From: Pseudomonadales bacterium
GTDB taxonomy: Bacteria; Pseudomonadota; Gammaproteobacteria; Pseudomonadales; Halieaceae
NCBI GenBank assembly: GCA_024234815.1
Contig: JACKNO010000007.1
Location: forward strand, 1-64,000
DNA length: 64,000 bases
Direction of reading: 5' to 3'
A program made the position numbers and the translations under genes. Shown in pieces: positions 9,222-19,673 of this stretch; the stretch's first letter is position 1; each line of letters begins with the position of its first letter. The notes beneath the pieces were generated by a model, which was not told the origin of the DNA, ran no database searches, and saw only the letters and a program-made list of their open reading frames with translations.

Positions 9222-10169
9222 ATGAGCGAAACCAGACATTATCCCCTGATCATCCTGGGCAGCGGACCTGCGGGCTACACAGCCGCCGTCTACGCGGCGC
9301 GGGCGAATCTGCAGCCGGTAGTCATCACCGGCATGCAACAGGGGGGCCAGTTGACTACCACCACGGAAGTGGAGAACTGGCCAGGTGGGGACGCCGACCT
9401 GCAGGGGCCGCAATTAATGGCCCAGATGCAGGCGCATGTCGAGCGATTTGATGCCCAGATTGTGTTTGACCATATAGAACAGGTAGACCTGTCCACCCGC
9501 CCCTTCCAACTCAAGGGCAGCAATAGCTACAGCTGTGACGCCCTTATTATTGCCACTGGCGCCTCCGCCCAGTACCTGGGCCTGCCCAGTGAAGAAGCGT
9601 TCATGGGAAAGGGGGTCAGCGCCTGCGCGACCTGCGACGGTTTTTTCTACCGCAACCAGAAAGTGGCGGTGATCGGCGGCGGCAACACCGCCGTGGAGGA
9701 AGCGCTGTACCTGGCCAATATCGCCTCCGAAGTAACACTGGTGCATCGCCGGGATGCCCTGCGCTCGGAAAAAGTGCTGCAGGACCGCCTGTTTGCCCGG
9801 GAAAAGGAAGGCAAGGTCAAAATCCTCTGGGACCACCAGCTCGATGAGGTGTTGGGTGACGACAGCGGCGTAACCGGTATTAGGGTGAAGTCTGTCAAGA
9901 ATGACGCCCTTACGGACCTGGATCTTGCCGGGGTGTTTATCGCCATCGGTCACAAACCCAACACCGACATCTTTGCCGGTCAACTGGCAATGAAAAATGG
10001 CTATATCCAGATACACAGTGGCACTGAGGGCAATGCCACTGCGACCAGTGTGCCGGGGGTTTTTGCCGCCGGCGACGTGGGCGACCATATTTATCGGCAG
10101 GCGGTCACCTCGGCCGGCTTCGGCTGTATGGCGGCGCTGGACGCGGAGAAATTCCTGGACAATCTCTAG
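9222..10169 (+). CDS. trxB: Thioredoxin reductase
   Basis: 315 aa flavoprotein that reduces thioredoxin with NADPH. The FAD motif GSGPAGYTAAVYAARA is at residues ~11-26, the redox-active CATC is near 136, and the NADPH motif GGGNTAVEEALYL follows. The C-terminal FAD segment is GVFAAGDVGDHIYRQ. ATG 9222 has a GGCGAG-like ribosome site upstream. It faces away from ftsK and precedes aat by 62 bp, the same order as in Pseudomonas (ftsK, trxB, aat, bpt, infA). Confidence 0.98.
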   Translation: MSETRHYPLIILGSGPAGYTAAVYAARANLQPVVITGMQQGGQLTTTTEVENWPGGDADLQGPQLMAQMQAHVERFDAQIVFDHIEQVDLSTRPFQLKGSNSYSCDALIIATGASAQYLGLPSEEAFMGKGVSACATCDGFFYRNQKVAVIGGGNTAVEEALYLANIASEVTLVHRRDALRSEKVLQDRLFAREKEGKVKILWDHQLDEVLGDDSGVTGIRVKSVKNDALTDLDLAGVFIAIGHKPNTDIFAGQLAMKNGYIQIHSGTEGNATATSVPGVFAAGDVGDHIYRQAVTSAGFGCMAALDAEKFLDNL

Positions 10170-10231
10170 TGCCCTCCAGGCAACTGCCGCGCACTTAACC
10201 GCCTTCCAACAACCCCTCCAGGGCCACCGCA

Positions 10232-10948
10232 TTGCAGCGTCGCATACCAATACTGGAGCCAGGCGAGGAATTACCGCCTACGCATGAGGCGCTGGACTAC
10301 CCCAACGGCCTGCTGGCCGCCGGAGGAGACCTGACCCCGTCCAGTCTGCTGGCGGCATACCGGCGCGGCGTATTCCCTTGGTACGAAGAACCGCAGCCCG
10401 TGCTGTGGTGGACCCCTGACCCACGCTCTGTGCTCTTCCCGCGTGAGCTGCATATCTCCCGCTCCCTGCGCAAGGTGCTGCGGCGCAACGCCTTCGGGCT
10501 GGCCGTGGACACGAACTTCAGCAAGGTCATGAGGGCATGCGCCGGGCCGCGTCGCGGCAGCAACGGCACCTGGATCGGCAGCGCGATGTTCCAGGCTTAC
10601 AATGAGCTCCACCGCTTGGGTTATGCCCACTCGGTGGAAGTCCTGGACGAGCGCGGCGAACTGGCGGGCGGCCTTTACGGGGTCGCCTTGGGGGGCGTGT
10701 TCTTCGGAGAGTCCATGTTCAGCCATCAGGCCGACGCATCCAAGGTCGCGCTGGTGGGTTTGGTGGATATTGCCCTGCGCGGGGACTTCGAATTGATTGA
10801 CTGCCAGGTGGGCAATCCTCACCTGGAGTCTTTGGGCGCTCGCGACATCGACAGGCTGGACTTCGAAGCTCGCCTTGCCCAAACTACAGGTATTGAAATC
10901 GACCCGCGCATCTGGTCCTTGCCGGGCACCTGTGGAGAGTTACTGTGA
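10232..10948 (+). CDS. aat: Leucyl/phenylalanyl-tRNA-protein transferase
   Basis: 238 aa GNAT-fold enzyme that adds Leu or Phe to N-terminal Arg/Lys of proteins, making them N-degrons for ClpS-ClpAP. Motifs are YPNGLLAAGGDL, YRRGVFPWY, PVLWWTPDPRSVL, GTWI and GGLYGVALGGVFFGESMFS. The only possible start before the conserved region is TTG 10232; the frame is closed at 10196, so a rare start codon is likely. It overlaps bpt by 4 bp (GTGA). With bpt, clpS and clpA within 4 kb, the N-degron pathway is nearly complete at one locus. Confidence 0.96.
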   Translation: MQRRIPILEPGEELPPTHEALDYPNGLLAAGGDLTPSSLLAAYRRGVFPWYEEPQPVLWWTPDPRSVLFPRELHISRSLRKVLRRNAFGLAVDTNFSKVMRACAGPRRGSNGTWIGSAMFQAYNELHRLGYAHSVEVLDERGELAGGLYGVALGGVFFGESMFSHQADASKVALVGLVDIALRGDFELIDCQVGNPHLESLGARDIDRLDFEARLAQTTGIEIDPRIWSLPGTCGELL

Positions 10949-11655
10949 CCTCATCGATGCGGGACCTGAAGGTGTATACCACCTACCCTCACAGCTGCAG
11001 TTACCTTGATGACCGCGAGGCCACCACCCTGTTTGTCGACCCGCGCCAGCCAGTGGACAAGGTGCTCTACAGCAAACTGTCCCTACTGGGTTTTCGACGC
11101 AGCGGCGGCCACATCTATCGGCCCCATTGCAACCATTGCGAGGCCTGCGTGCCCGCGCGTATCCCGGTGGCGGGGTTCAAGCCCCGCCGCTCGCAGAGTC
11201 GCACCTGGAATCGCAACCGGGACCTGCGGGTCTTGCGCAGCTCCAGGCTAACCGACAGCGAGGCTTTCAAGCTGTACTGTCGATACATCGAGCAGCGCCA
11301 TGCCGATGGCGATATGTATCCGCCCGACAGGGAGCAGTACGAGTCGTTTCTGAACAATGCCTGGGACTGCACCCACTACTACCGGTTTTATGATCGGGGA
11401 ACGCTGGTCGCCCTGGCGGTGGTTGACGAGTTACAGGACGGATTGTCAGCGATCTACACGTTTTTCGACCCCGACGCAGAGAAGCGCAGTCTTGGCACCT
11501 ATGCAATCCTGTGGCAGATCAACCGGGCCCGCGAGATGGGACTCGATTACCTCTACCTGGGCTACTGGATACGTGGTTGCAGGAAAATGGCTTACAAATC
11601 AGACTATCGCCCCCTTGAACTTTACCTGAAGAGTCGCTGGACCGCGGTTCTTTAG
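10945..11655 (+). CDS. bpt: Aspartate/glutamate leucyltransferase Bpt
   Basis: 236 aa arginyltransferase-family protein; bacterial Bpt enzymes add Leu to N-terminal Asp/Glu, feeding the ClpS/ClpAP N-degron pathway. The N-terminal cysteine cluster is present (PHSCSYL near residue 15 and HCNHCEACVPARIP near 60), as is the C-terminal YLGYWIRGCRKMAYKSDYRP. GTG 10945 overlaps the aat stop, and the resulting N-terminus aligns with Pseudomonas Bpt. Older annotations call this gene ate. It is probably translationally coupled to aat. Confidence 0.96.
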   Translation: MTSSMRDLKVYTTYPHSCSYLDDREATTLFVDPRQPVDKVLYSKLSLLGFRRSGGHIYRPHCNHCEACVPARIPVAGFKPRRSQSRTWNRNRDLRVLRSSRLTDSEAFKLYCRYIEQRHADGDMYPPDREQYESFLNNAWDCTHYYRFYDRGTLVALAVVDELQDGLSAIYTFFDPDAEKRSLGTYAILWQINRAREMGLDYLYLGYWIRGCRKMAYKSDYRPLELYLKSRWTAVL

Positions 11656-11663
11656 CCGTCGCA

Positions 11664-11692
11664 TTTACACGGATTATTACAGTGGCTTTAGT
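11664..11692 (+). promoter_or_regulatory. Possible infA promoter
   Basis: TTTACA (11664-11669) and TTTAGT (11687-11692) are spaced by 17 bp just after the bpt stop and 53 bp before the infA ATG. An alternative -10, CAAAAT at 11706-11711, lies nearer the gene. Neither is strong. Confidence 0.3.
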
Positions 11693-11744
11693 GGCCACTT
11701 TAAGGCAAAATGCGCGACTGTTTTTTCAAGAGGGTTGCCACTCA

Positions 11745-11963
11745 ATGGCAAAAGAAGACCAGATAGAAATGGAAGGCGAGGTAGTCGATACCCTGCCCAA
11801 TACCACTTTTCGGGTTCAGCTGGAAAACGGCCACATCGTGACTGCGCATATTTCCGGCAAAATGCGTAAAAACTATATCCGTATTCTTACGGGCGATAAG
11901 GTTCGGGTAGAACTAACGCCCTACGATCTGTCCAAGGGCCGCATTACCTATCGCGAGAGATAA
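11745..11963 (+). CDS. infA: Translation initiation factor IF-1
   Basis: 72 aa, exactly the usual IF-1 length; an OB-fold protein that binds the ribosomal A site during initiation. The sequence begins MAKEDQIEMEG and contains VVDTLPNTTFRV, NGHIVTAHISGKMRKNYIRIL and GDKVRVELTPYDLSKGRI, all canonical. The frame opens 21 codons earlier but that extension is not part of the family. It ends 21 bp from the convergent clpA stop, leaving no obvious terminator between the two. Confidence 0.98.
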   Translation: MAKEDQIEMEGEVVDTLPNTTFRVQLENGHIVTAHISGKMRKNYIRILTGDKVRVELTPYDLSKGRITYRER

Positions 11964-11984
11964 GCGGCCTCAGCCCACAGGGAC

Positions 11985-14270
<2,286 letters not shown>

Positions 14271-14287
14271 TTACCGCTCCCGGGGCA

Positions 14288-14611
14288 TTACCCCTCCGAT
14301 GCTTCGATTTCACACAGTAATGGATGTTCGTTTTCCTTTGAGTACTGGTTGACCTGGGTCGCCTTGGTTTCGGCTATATCCCGGGTATATATTCCGCATA
14401 CACCCTTACCCTGGGTATGTACGGTCAACATGACATGAGTGGCCTGCTCCCTGTTCATGCGGAAAAAGATTTCCAGCACCTCGACCACAAACTCCATGGG
14501 AGTGTAGTCATCGTTCAGCAACACTACTTTGAACAGTGGCGGGCGCTTTAGTTCAGGTTTCGACTCCTGCAGTGCCAGCCCGCCGTCAGAGTCTTCTCCC
14601 TCTTTAGTCAT
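14288..14611 (-). CDS. clpS: ATP-dependent Clp protease adaptor ClpS
   Basis: 107 aa N-recognin that delivers N-degron substrates to ClpA. The core is intact: PPLFKVVLLNDDYTPMEFVV, HVMLTVHTQGKGVCGIYTRDIAETKA and HPLLCEIE. ATG 14611 is used here; the frame also allows GTG 14644, adding 11 residues, and neither site has a strong ribosome-binding sequence. It heads the clpS-clpA unit and works with the Aat and Bpt transferases encoded just beyond clpA. Confidence 0.95.
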   Translation of the reverse strand: MTKEGEDSDGGLALQESKPELKRPPLFKVVLLNDDYTPMEFVVEVLEIFFRMNREQATHVMLTVHTQGKGVCGIYTRDIAETKATQVNQYSKENEHPLLCEIEASEG

Positions 14612-14701
14612 GCGCCAGTTTAGCTTCGGCTGGATGTATTCCACTTAAAAAATCTCGTTTCTAATTTGTGAACTGTTCTCGCAGTACCTGTATATGGATA
14701 C

Positions 14702-14728
14702 ATTATACGGGAATTCAACGGGGGGCAA
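14702..14728 (-). promoter_or_regulatory. Likely clpS-clpA promoter
   Basis: On the minus strand a perfect TATAAT (plus-strand 14702-14707) lies about 90 bp before clpS, with TTGCCC (14723-14728) upstream at a short 15-bp spacing. The perfect -10 supports it; the spacing is a weakness. Confidence 0.45.
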
Positions 14729-14820
14729 CGGTGCTGCGATTTTCCCCGCGGGGCCCGGTGGTGGCCACCAATATGCTTACACTTGAATTGATTCGGGCTT
14801 TCAGCGGTTGGGGACGCAAG

Positions 14821-14934
14821 CGGGCCCGGCCGGAGCCGGTGGCGCGAATGAACCAGATAGCAGTTTTGCGAGGCTAGCGGGCCCGGCCGGAGCCGGTAGC
14901 GCGAATGATGCAGATAGCAGTTTTGTGAAGCTAG
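14821..14934. repeat. Two 57-bp direct repeats at the edge of the clpS-icd array
   Basis: Copies at 14821-14877 and 14878-14934 both run from CGGGCCCGGCCGGAGCCGGT to a GGCTAG/AGCTAG end and differ at only a few positions. The same module, in diverged form (GGTAGCGTGAAC ... AAGCTAG), closes each of the ~295-bp units that follow. The DNA from 14645 to 14820 holds the clpS promoter and no recognisable gene. Confidence 0.85.
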
Positions 14935-15800
14935 CGGGCGCGGCCGGCAGGGGTACAATTCGCCCGCTTCCCCGATACTTGCGAACGAATTGCACCCCTA
15001 CCACCCGCTCCCTCGTTTGGGACTGGTAACTTGAACACTGTTCCAGCCAATGGATTTTTTCAAGGCTTCGGTCAGGACCGGTAGTTCGAGCACTGCTTCC
15101 TCCAGATGCCTGTTCGAGGCTTCGGGCGGGAAGGCTTTTTCGTCCGCAAGTATCGGGGAAGCGGGCGAAAAAGCCTTCCCGGTCGGGGCCGGTAGCGTGA
15201 ACGAACCAGGAAGAGGTTTTGCGAAGCTAGCGGGCCCGGCCGGCAGGGGTACAATTCGCCCGCTTCCCCGATACTTGCGAACGAATTGTACCCCTACCAC
15301 CCGCTCCCTCGTTCGGGACTGGTAACTTGAACACTGTTCCATCCAAGTGCTGCCCCCAAGCTTCCATCGGGACTGTTAGCGTGAACACTGCCCCATCCAG
15401 ATGCCTGTTCGAGGCTTCGGGCGGGAAGGCTTTTTCGTCCGCAAGTATCGGGGAAGCGGGCGAAAAAGCCTTCCCGGTCGGGGCCGGTAGCGTGAACGAA
15501 CCAGGAAGAGGTTTTGTGAAGCTAGCGGGCCCGGCCGGCAGGGGTACAATTCGCCCGCTTCCCCGATACTTGCGAACGAATTGTACCCCTACCACCCGCT
15601 CCCTCGTTCGGGACTGGTAACTTGAACACTGTTACAGCCAATGGCTTTTTCAAGGCTTCGGACAGAACTGGTAGCTTGAGCACTGCTACCTCCAGATGAC
15701 TATTCGAGGATTCGGGCGGGAAGGCTTTTTCGTTCGCGAGTATCGGGGAAGCGGGCGAAAAAGCCTTCCCGGTCGGAGCCGCTAGCCTGAACCAACCCGG
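14935..15800. repeat. Three tandem ~295-bp units with nested inverted repeats
   Basis: Units start at 14935, 15231 and 15526 (periods 296 and 295 bp); the third is cut short near 15800. Each holds two interrupted palindromes. The first has 13-bp arms GGGGTACAATTCG/CGAATTGTACCCC (14950-14962 with 14986-14998; 15246-15258 with 15282-15294; 15541-15553 with 15577-15589; the first copy has one change). The second has 15-bp arms GGGAAGGCTTTTTCG and complement (15128-15142/15166-15180; 15423-15437/15461-15475; 15718-15732/15756-15770). The ~21-bp loop of one is the reverse complement of the loop of the other. Smaller ~50-57-bp modules fill the rest. No convincing gene is present; the open frames across it are by-products of the repetition. 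It occupies the place of cspD in Pseudomonas. Confidence 0.9.
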
Positions 15801-15803
15801 GGC

Positions 15804-15831
15804 AAAAAAAAGGCCAGTGTTGCCACCGGCC
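15804..15831 (-). terminator. Rho-independent terminator of icd
   Basis: Read on the minus strand, an 8-bp stem GGCCGGTG/CACTGGCC (one G-U pair) with a GCAA tetraloop is followed by eight T. It lies 28 bp past the icd stop and marks the boundary between icd and the repeat array. Confidence 0.85.
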
Positions 15832-15859
15832 CTTTTGTTCGCAACTGTGTCCGAAACAC

Positions 15860-17116
15860 CTAGTCCATGGATTTAATAATCGCCTGGCCAAATTCCGAGC
15901 AGCTCAGCAGGGTTGCACCCTCCATCAGGCGTTCGAAATCATAGGTCACCGTACCCTTCTGGATTGCACCGTTCATACCAGTGATGATCAGGTCGGCGGC
16001 CTCGTTCCAGCCCATGTGGCGCAGCATCATCTCCGCGGACAGGATCAGCGAACCCGGGTTTACCTTGTCCTGGCCGGCATACTTGGGCGCCGTACCGTGG
16101 GTTGCCTCAAACAGGGCGATAGTGTCGGAGAGGTTCGCGCCGGGCGCGATACCGATACCGCCTACCTGGGCTGCCAGCGCGTCTGACAGGTAGTCACCGT
16201 TGAGGTTCAGAGTGGCTACCACACTGTAGTCCTTCGGACGCGTCAGAATCTGCTGGAGCATGGCATCGGCGATCACATCCTTGATCACGATCTCCTTGCC
16301 CGTGTTGGGGTTTTTGATCGAAACCCAGGGTCCACCGTCGAGCAATTCACCGCCGAACTCTTCCCGGGCCAGTTCATAACCCCAGTCGCGGAAGGCGCCT
16401 TCCGTGAACTTCATGATATTGCCCTTGTGAACCAGGGTTACCGATGGCAGGTCCTGGTCTATCGCATACTGGATAGCCTTGCGCACGAGGCGCTTGGTGC
16501 CCGCCTCTGATACCGGCTTGATGCCGATGCCGCACATATCGGGGAAGCGAATCTTGGTGGCGCCCATTTCCTTGATGATGAAGTCGACAACCTTTTTCGC
16601 TTCCGGGGTACCCGCCTGGTACTCCACGCCCGCGTAGATGTCTTCGGAGTTTTCACGAAAAATCACCATGTTGCAGGCACCCGGGTCCTTGACCGGTGAA
16701 GGCACGCCTTCAAACCAGCGCACTGGACGCAGGCAGGTGTAGAGATCAAGTTCCTGGCGCAGTGCCACGTTAAGCGAGCGGAAACCGCCGCCCACCGGGG
16801 TGGTCAGGGGGCCCTTGATACCAACGATGTATTCCTTGATCGCGCCAAGGGTTTCCTCGGGAAACCAGTCGCCGTCGTAAAGTTCGGCGGCTTTCTCTCC
16901 GGTGTAGATTTCCATCCAGGAGATTTTCTTCGCGCCCTTGTATGCCTTCTCGACCGCGGCGTTAACCACGTCGATCATGACGGGGCTGATGTCGACGCCG
17001 ATACCGTCGCCCTCGATGTAGGGAATGATAGGATTGTTCGGGACGTTCAGGCTGAAATCTTCGTTGACGGTGATTTTGTCACCTTCAGAGGGAACCTGAA
17101 TATGCTTGTAGCCCAT
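15860..17116 (-). CDS. icd: Isocitrate dehydrogenase (NADP+)
   Basis: 418 aa, close to the 416 aa E. coli enzyme, converting isocitrate to 2-oxoglutarate in the TCA cycle. It shows IPYIEGDGIGVDISPVM near the N-terminus, the substrate/phosphorylation segment (PLTTPVGGGFRSLNVALRQ) and RENSEDIYAGVEY. The cofactor region includes ATHGTAPKYAGQDKVNPGS. ATG 17116 follows a good GGAG ribosome site; the frame extends 17 codons upstream but the canonical MGYKHIQVP start is preferred. It is divergent from rluE and ends at a strong terminator. Confidence 0.97.
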   Translation of the reverse strand: MGYKHIQVPSEGDKITVNEDFSLNVPNNPIIPYIEGDGIGVDISPVMIDVVNAAVEKAYKGAKKISWMEIYTGEKAAELYDGDWFPEETLGAIKEYIVGIKGPLTTPVGGGFRSLNVALRQELDLYTCLRPVRWFEGVPSPVKDPGACNMVIFRENSEDIYAGVEYQAGTPEAKKVVDFIIKEMGATKIRFPDMCGIGIKPVSEAGTKRLVRKAIQYAIDQDLPSVTLVHKGNIMKFTEGAFRDWGYELAREEFGGELLDGGPWVSIKNPNTGKEIVIKDVIADAMLQQILTRPKDYSVVATLNLNGDYLSDALAAQVGGIGIAPGANLSDTIALFEATHGTAPKYAGQDKVNPGSLILSAEMMLRHMGWNEAADLIITGMNGAIQKGTVTYDFERLMEGATLLSCSEFGQAIIKSMD

Positions 17117-17287
17117 AAATGTACTCCATTGCTGCGGTTGGATTCGTGAAATGGTCGCGGTGATCACAAAGTGCGGTCACCGCTGGCAAAGCGGCGCGTA
17201 GTGTAGCACGATTGCGCTTGATTCTCGTGTGGCAGCCGCGATTTTTTGACTGCCGGGATCTTGACCCGACCATCTATCGAAACTGGT

Positions 17288-17890
17288 ATGCCACAAATTA
17301 TCCTGTTCAACAAACCGTTTCACGTGCTCAGTCAGTTTACTGACGAGGACGGTCGGAAGACACTCGCCGATTTTTTGTCAGCGCCCGGTTTTCGGGCAGC
17401 CGGCCGTCTGGACTACGACTCGGAAGGACTGTTGCTGCTCACGGATGATGGCGCCCTGCAACAACACATCGCGAATCCCAGGCACAAGCGCTGGAAGACC
17501 TACCTGGTGCAGGTCGAGGGCGTTGTCAGCGACGAGGCGCTGCAGCAGCTGGCTAGCGGGGTGCAACTCAGGGATGGGATTACCCTGCCCGCCAGGGCCG
17601 CGCGTATCGAGCCCCCTCAGCTGTGGCCCAGGGTGCCGCCTGTACGCGAGCGCAAAACAGTCCCCGACAGCTGGCTGCAGCTCAGCATTCATGAAGGCCG
17701 CAACCGCCAGGTACGGCGGATGACCGCGGCAGTGGGCTACCCCACCCTGCGCCTGGTGCGTATTGGTATTGGCGACTGGGAGCTTGAGGACCTGGCCCCG
17801 GGTGAGCACCGGCGATGTGAAGTTGATCTGCAGTTACCTTCGGCGGGGCCGCGCAAGCGCGGTACCGGTTCCCGCCGCAGGAGGCACTGA
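17288..17890 (+). CDS. rluE: 23S rRNA pseudouridine-2457 synthase RluE
   Basis: 200 aa RsuA/RluB/RluE-family enzyme that isomerises U2457 of 23S rRNA. It opens MPQIILFNKPFHVLSQFTD and has the catalytic-Asp motif GRLDYDSEGLLLLT near residue 42. The C-terminal EGRNRQVRRMTAAVGYPTLRLVR is the family RNA-binding signature. There is no N-terminal S4 domain, as expected for RluE. ATG 17288 is used; the upstream extension to 17246 is not conserved. The stop codon abuts the ATG of nudJ, giving the E. coli order icd, rluE, nudJ, mnmA, hflD, purB. Confidence 0.95.
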   Translation: MPQIILFNKPFHVLSQFTDEDGRKTLADFLSAPGFRAAGRLDYDSEGLLLLTDDGALQQHIANPRHKRWKTYLVQVEGVVSDEALQQLASGVQLRDGITLPARAARIEPPQLWPRVPPVRERKTVPDSWLQLSIHEGRNRQVRRMTAAVGYPTLRLVRIGIGDWELEDLAPGEHRRCEVDLQLPSAGPRKRGTGSRRRRH

Positions 17891-18346
17891 ATGCAGGTGT
17901 GGACGCCGCACGTTACCGTGGCAACGGTCATTGAGCACCAGGACCGCTACCTGCTGGTGGAGGAGCGGGACAAATTCACTGGGGCGATGGTGTTCAACCA
18001 GCCCGCCGGGCACCTGGAACCGGAGGAGACCCTGGCGCAGGCTGCCATCAGGGAGACACTGGAGGAAACAGGCTGGGAAGTCGAGCTGCTGGGCATTCTC
18101 GGCGTGGCCCTGTACAGGGCCCCCGGCAACAACATCACCTACTACAGAACCACCTTTTTGGGTAAACCACTGTGTCGGATTGAAGAAGCCACCCTGGACC
18201 CGGATATCCACATGACGCACTGGCTGGACTACGGGCAAATCCTGGCGCGGCGAGAACAGATGCGCAGCCCGATGGTTATTTCAGATATCCGACGACACCG
18301 CGCGGGCACCCTTTATCCGCTAGACCTGGTTTCGGCCATTATCTGA
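17891..18346 (+). CDS. nudJ: Nudix phosphatase NudJ
   Basis: 151 aa Nudix hydrolase. The Nudix box is complete near residues 38-60 (GHLEPEETLAQAAIRETLEE followed by TGW). E. coli NudJ removes phosphate from thiamine precursors (HMP-PP) and nucleoside di/triphosphates; substrate here is inferred from synteny with rluE and mnmA. The gene begins immediately after the rluE stop, so the two are probably co-translated. A 230-bp gap with its own promoter separates it from mnmA. Confidence 0.9.
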   Translation: MQVWTPHVTVATVIEHQDRYLLVEERDKFTGAMVFNQPAGHLEPEETLAQAAIRETLEETGWEVELLGILGVALYRAPGNNITYYRTTFLGKPLCRIEEATLDPDIHMTHWLDYGQILARREQMRSPMVISDIRRHRAGTLYPLDLVSAII

Positions 18347-18470
18347 GATCGCTGCTCCCGGCTCTCGATGCCCGACTGCCCCACAAATGATCACCTATGG
18401 CGCACGCCTTTCATCTGCGAATCGAATAACGGCGTGTTCGGCAGCTGTGTCCACGCCGGAGAAAGGTCGT

Positions 18471-18499
18471 TTGTGACGACAATTACACACTGCTAGAAT
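18471..18499 (+). promoter_or_regulatory. Sigma-70 promoter for mnmA
   Basis: TTGTGA (18471-18476), a 17-bp spacer and TAGAAT (18494-18499) lie 78 bp before the mnmA ATG in a 230-bp intergenic gap that shows no gene. Both hexamers match consensus at most positions. Confidence 0.6.
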
Positions 18500-18576
18500 G
18501 CGCGGTCCATCAGCGCTGCCAGTTAACCGTCAGCGCCAATTGGTAATTCGTTTTCCCCTGGACCTGTTTACAGCTG

Positions 18577-19671
18577 ATGAGCCTGAACTCCACCAGAAAA
18601 GTGATCGTCGGTATGTCCGGCGGTGTCGATTCCTCCGTGTCGGCTCTGTTGCTCCAGCAGCAGGGTTACCAGGTGGAAGGCCTGTTCATGAAGAATTGGG
18701 AGGAGGACGATGGCACCGAGTACTGTACGGCGAAGGAGGACTTCGCCGATGCCCAGGCGGTGGCCGACAAGCTCGGTATTACCCTGCACGGCGCCAATTT
18801 TGCCGCCGAGTACTGGGACAACGTTTTTGAACATTTTCTCGAGGAATACCGCGCAGGCCGCACGCCCAATCCCGATATTCTGTGCAATCGCGAGATCAAG
18901 TTCCGCGCATTTCTCGATTACGCGCTCACTCTCGGTGCTGACGCCATAGCCACGGGGCATTATGCCCGCCGCGGAGAAGCTGACGGTCGCGGAACCCTGC
19001 TCAAGGGGCTGGATAACAACAAGGACCAGAGTTACTTCCTGCATGCCGTCGGCCACCGCGAGTTGGAGCAGACCCTTTTCCCTATCGGGGAGATGGCCAA
19101 ACCCGAGGTGCGCAAACTCGCCGAGCAACACGGGCTCGCCACCGCAAAAAAGAAGGATTCGACCGGTATCTGCTTTATCGGCGAGCGCCGTTTCAAGGAT
19201 TTCCTGCAACAGTACCTGCCGGCGCAACCCGGGGAAATTTACAGCCTTGAGGGGCAGTGTCTCGGTCGCCACCAGGGCCTGATGTACCATACCATCGGCC
19301 AGCGCCAGGGGCTGGGGATCGGCGGCCTGGCCGATCACGACGAGGCGCCCTGGTACGTGGTCGACAAGGATCTCCAGCGGAATATCCTGCTGGTGGCCCA
19401 GGGCAATGACCACCCCGCCCTGTTCAAGTCCTCCCTCTATACCAGGGAGATTCTCTGGATTGCCGGGCGCGAGCCAGAACTGCCCATGACCTGCAAGGCC
19501 AAGGTAAGATATCGTCAACCTGACCAGGCCTGCACCGTGCGCCGTGACGGGGAAGCTTACCGGGTGGACTTCGAACAGCGTCAGCGTGCGGTAACTCCAG
19601 GGCAATCCGTAGTGTTTTACCAGGGCGAGCTTTGTCTTGGCGGCGGCGTCATCGAACAGACAACAGAGTAA
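18577..19671 (+). CDS. mnmA: tRNA 2-thiouridylase MnmA
   Basis: 364 aa ATP-pyrophosphatase that places sulfur on U34 of tRNA-Lys/Glu/Gln. The P-loop GMSGGVDSS is at about residues 13-21. The two catalytic cysteines are in NPDILCNREIKF (about 102) and STGICFIGERRF (about 199). It receives sulfur from TusE, whose gene, with tusDCB, lies 38 kb downstream in this window. ATG 18577 begins MSLNSTRKVIVGMSGG. hflD starts 2 bp after its stop. Confidence 0.98.
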   Translation: MSLNSTRKVIVGMSGGVDSSVSALLLQQQGYQVEGLFMKNWEEDDGTEYCTAKEDFADAQAVADKLGITLHGANFAAEYWDNVFEHFLEEYRAGRTPNPDILCNREIKFRAFLDYALTLGADAIATGHYARRGEADGRGTLLKGLDNNKDQSYFLHAVGHRELEQTLFPIGEMAKPEVRKLAEQHGLATAKKKDSTGICFIGERRFKDFLQQYLPAQPGEIYSLEGQCLGRHQGLMYHTIGQRQGLGIGGLADHDEAPWYVVDKDLQRNILLVAQGNDHPALFKSSLYTREILWIAGREPELPMTCKAKVRYRQPDQACTVRRDGEAYRVDFEQRQRAVTPGQSVVFYQGELCLGGGVIEQTTE

Positions 19672-19673
19672 AC

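Noticed and set aside
11682..11744. N-terminal extension of IF-1
   Set aside because: The canonical 72-residue protein starts at 11745; the extension is not conserved and covers promoter-like sequence.
14688..14703. SOS-like box near the clpS promoter (CTG-N10-CAT)
   Set aside because: The right half lacks CAG, which is needed for LexA; overlap with the -10 element explains the AT-richness.
14808..15620. Several 60-125 aa open frames across the repeat array, some with identical C-termini
   Set aside because: They arise on both strands because the ~295-bp units repeat; they have no ribosome sites or family resemblance.
14935..15800. CRISPR-like array
   Set aside because: Units are ~295 bp without regular short repeats and unique spacers, and no cas genes are present.
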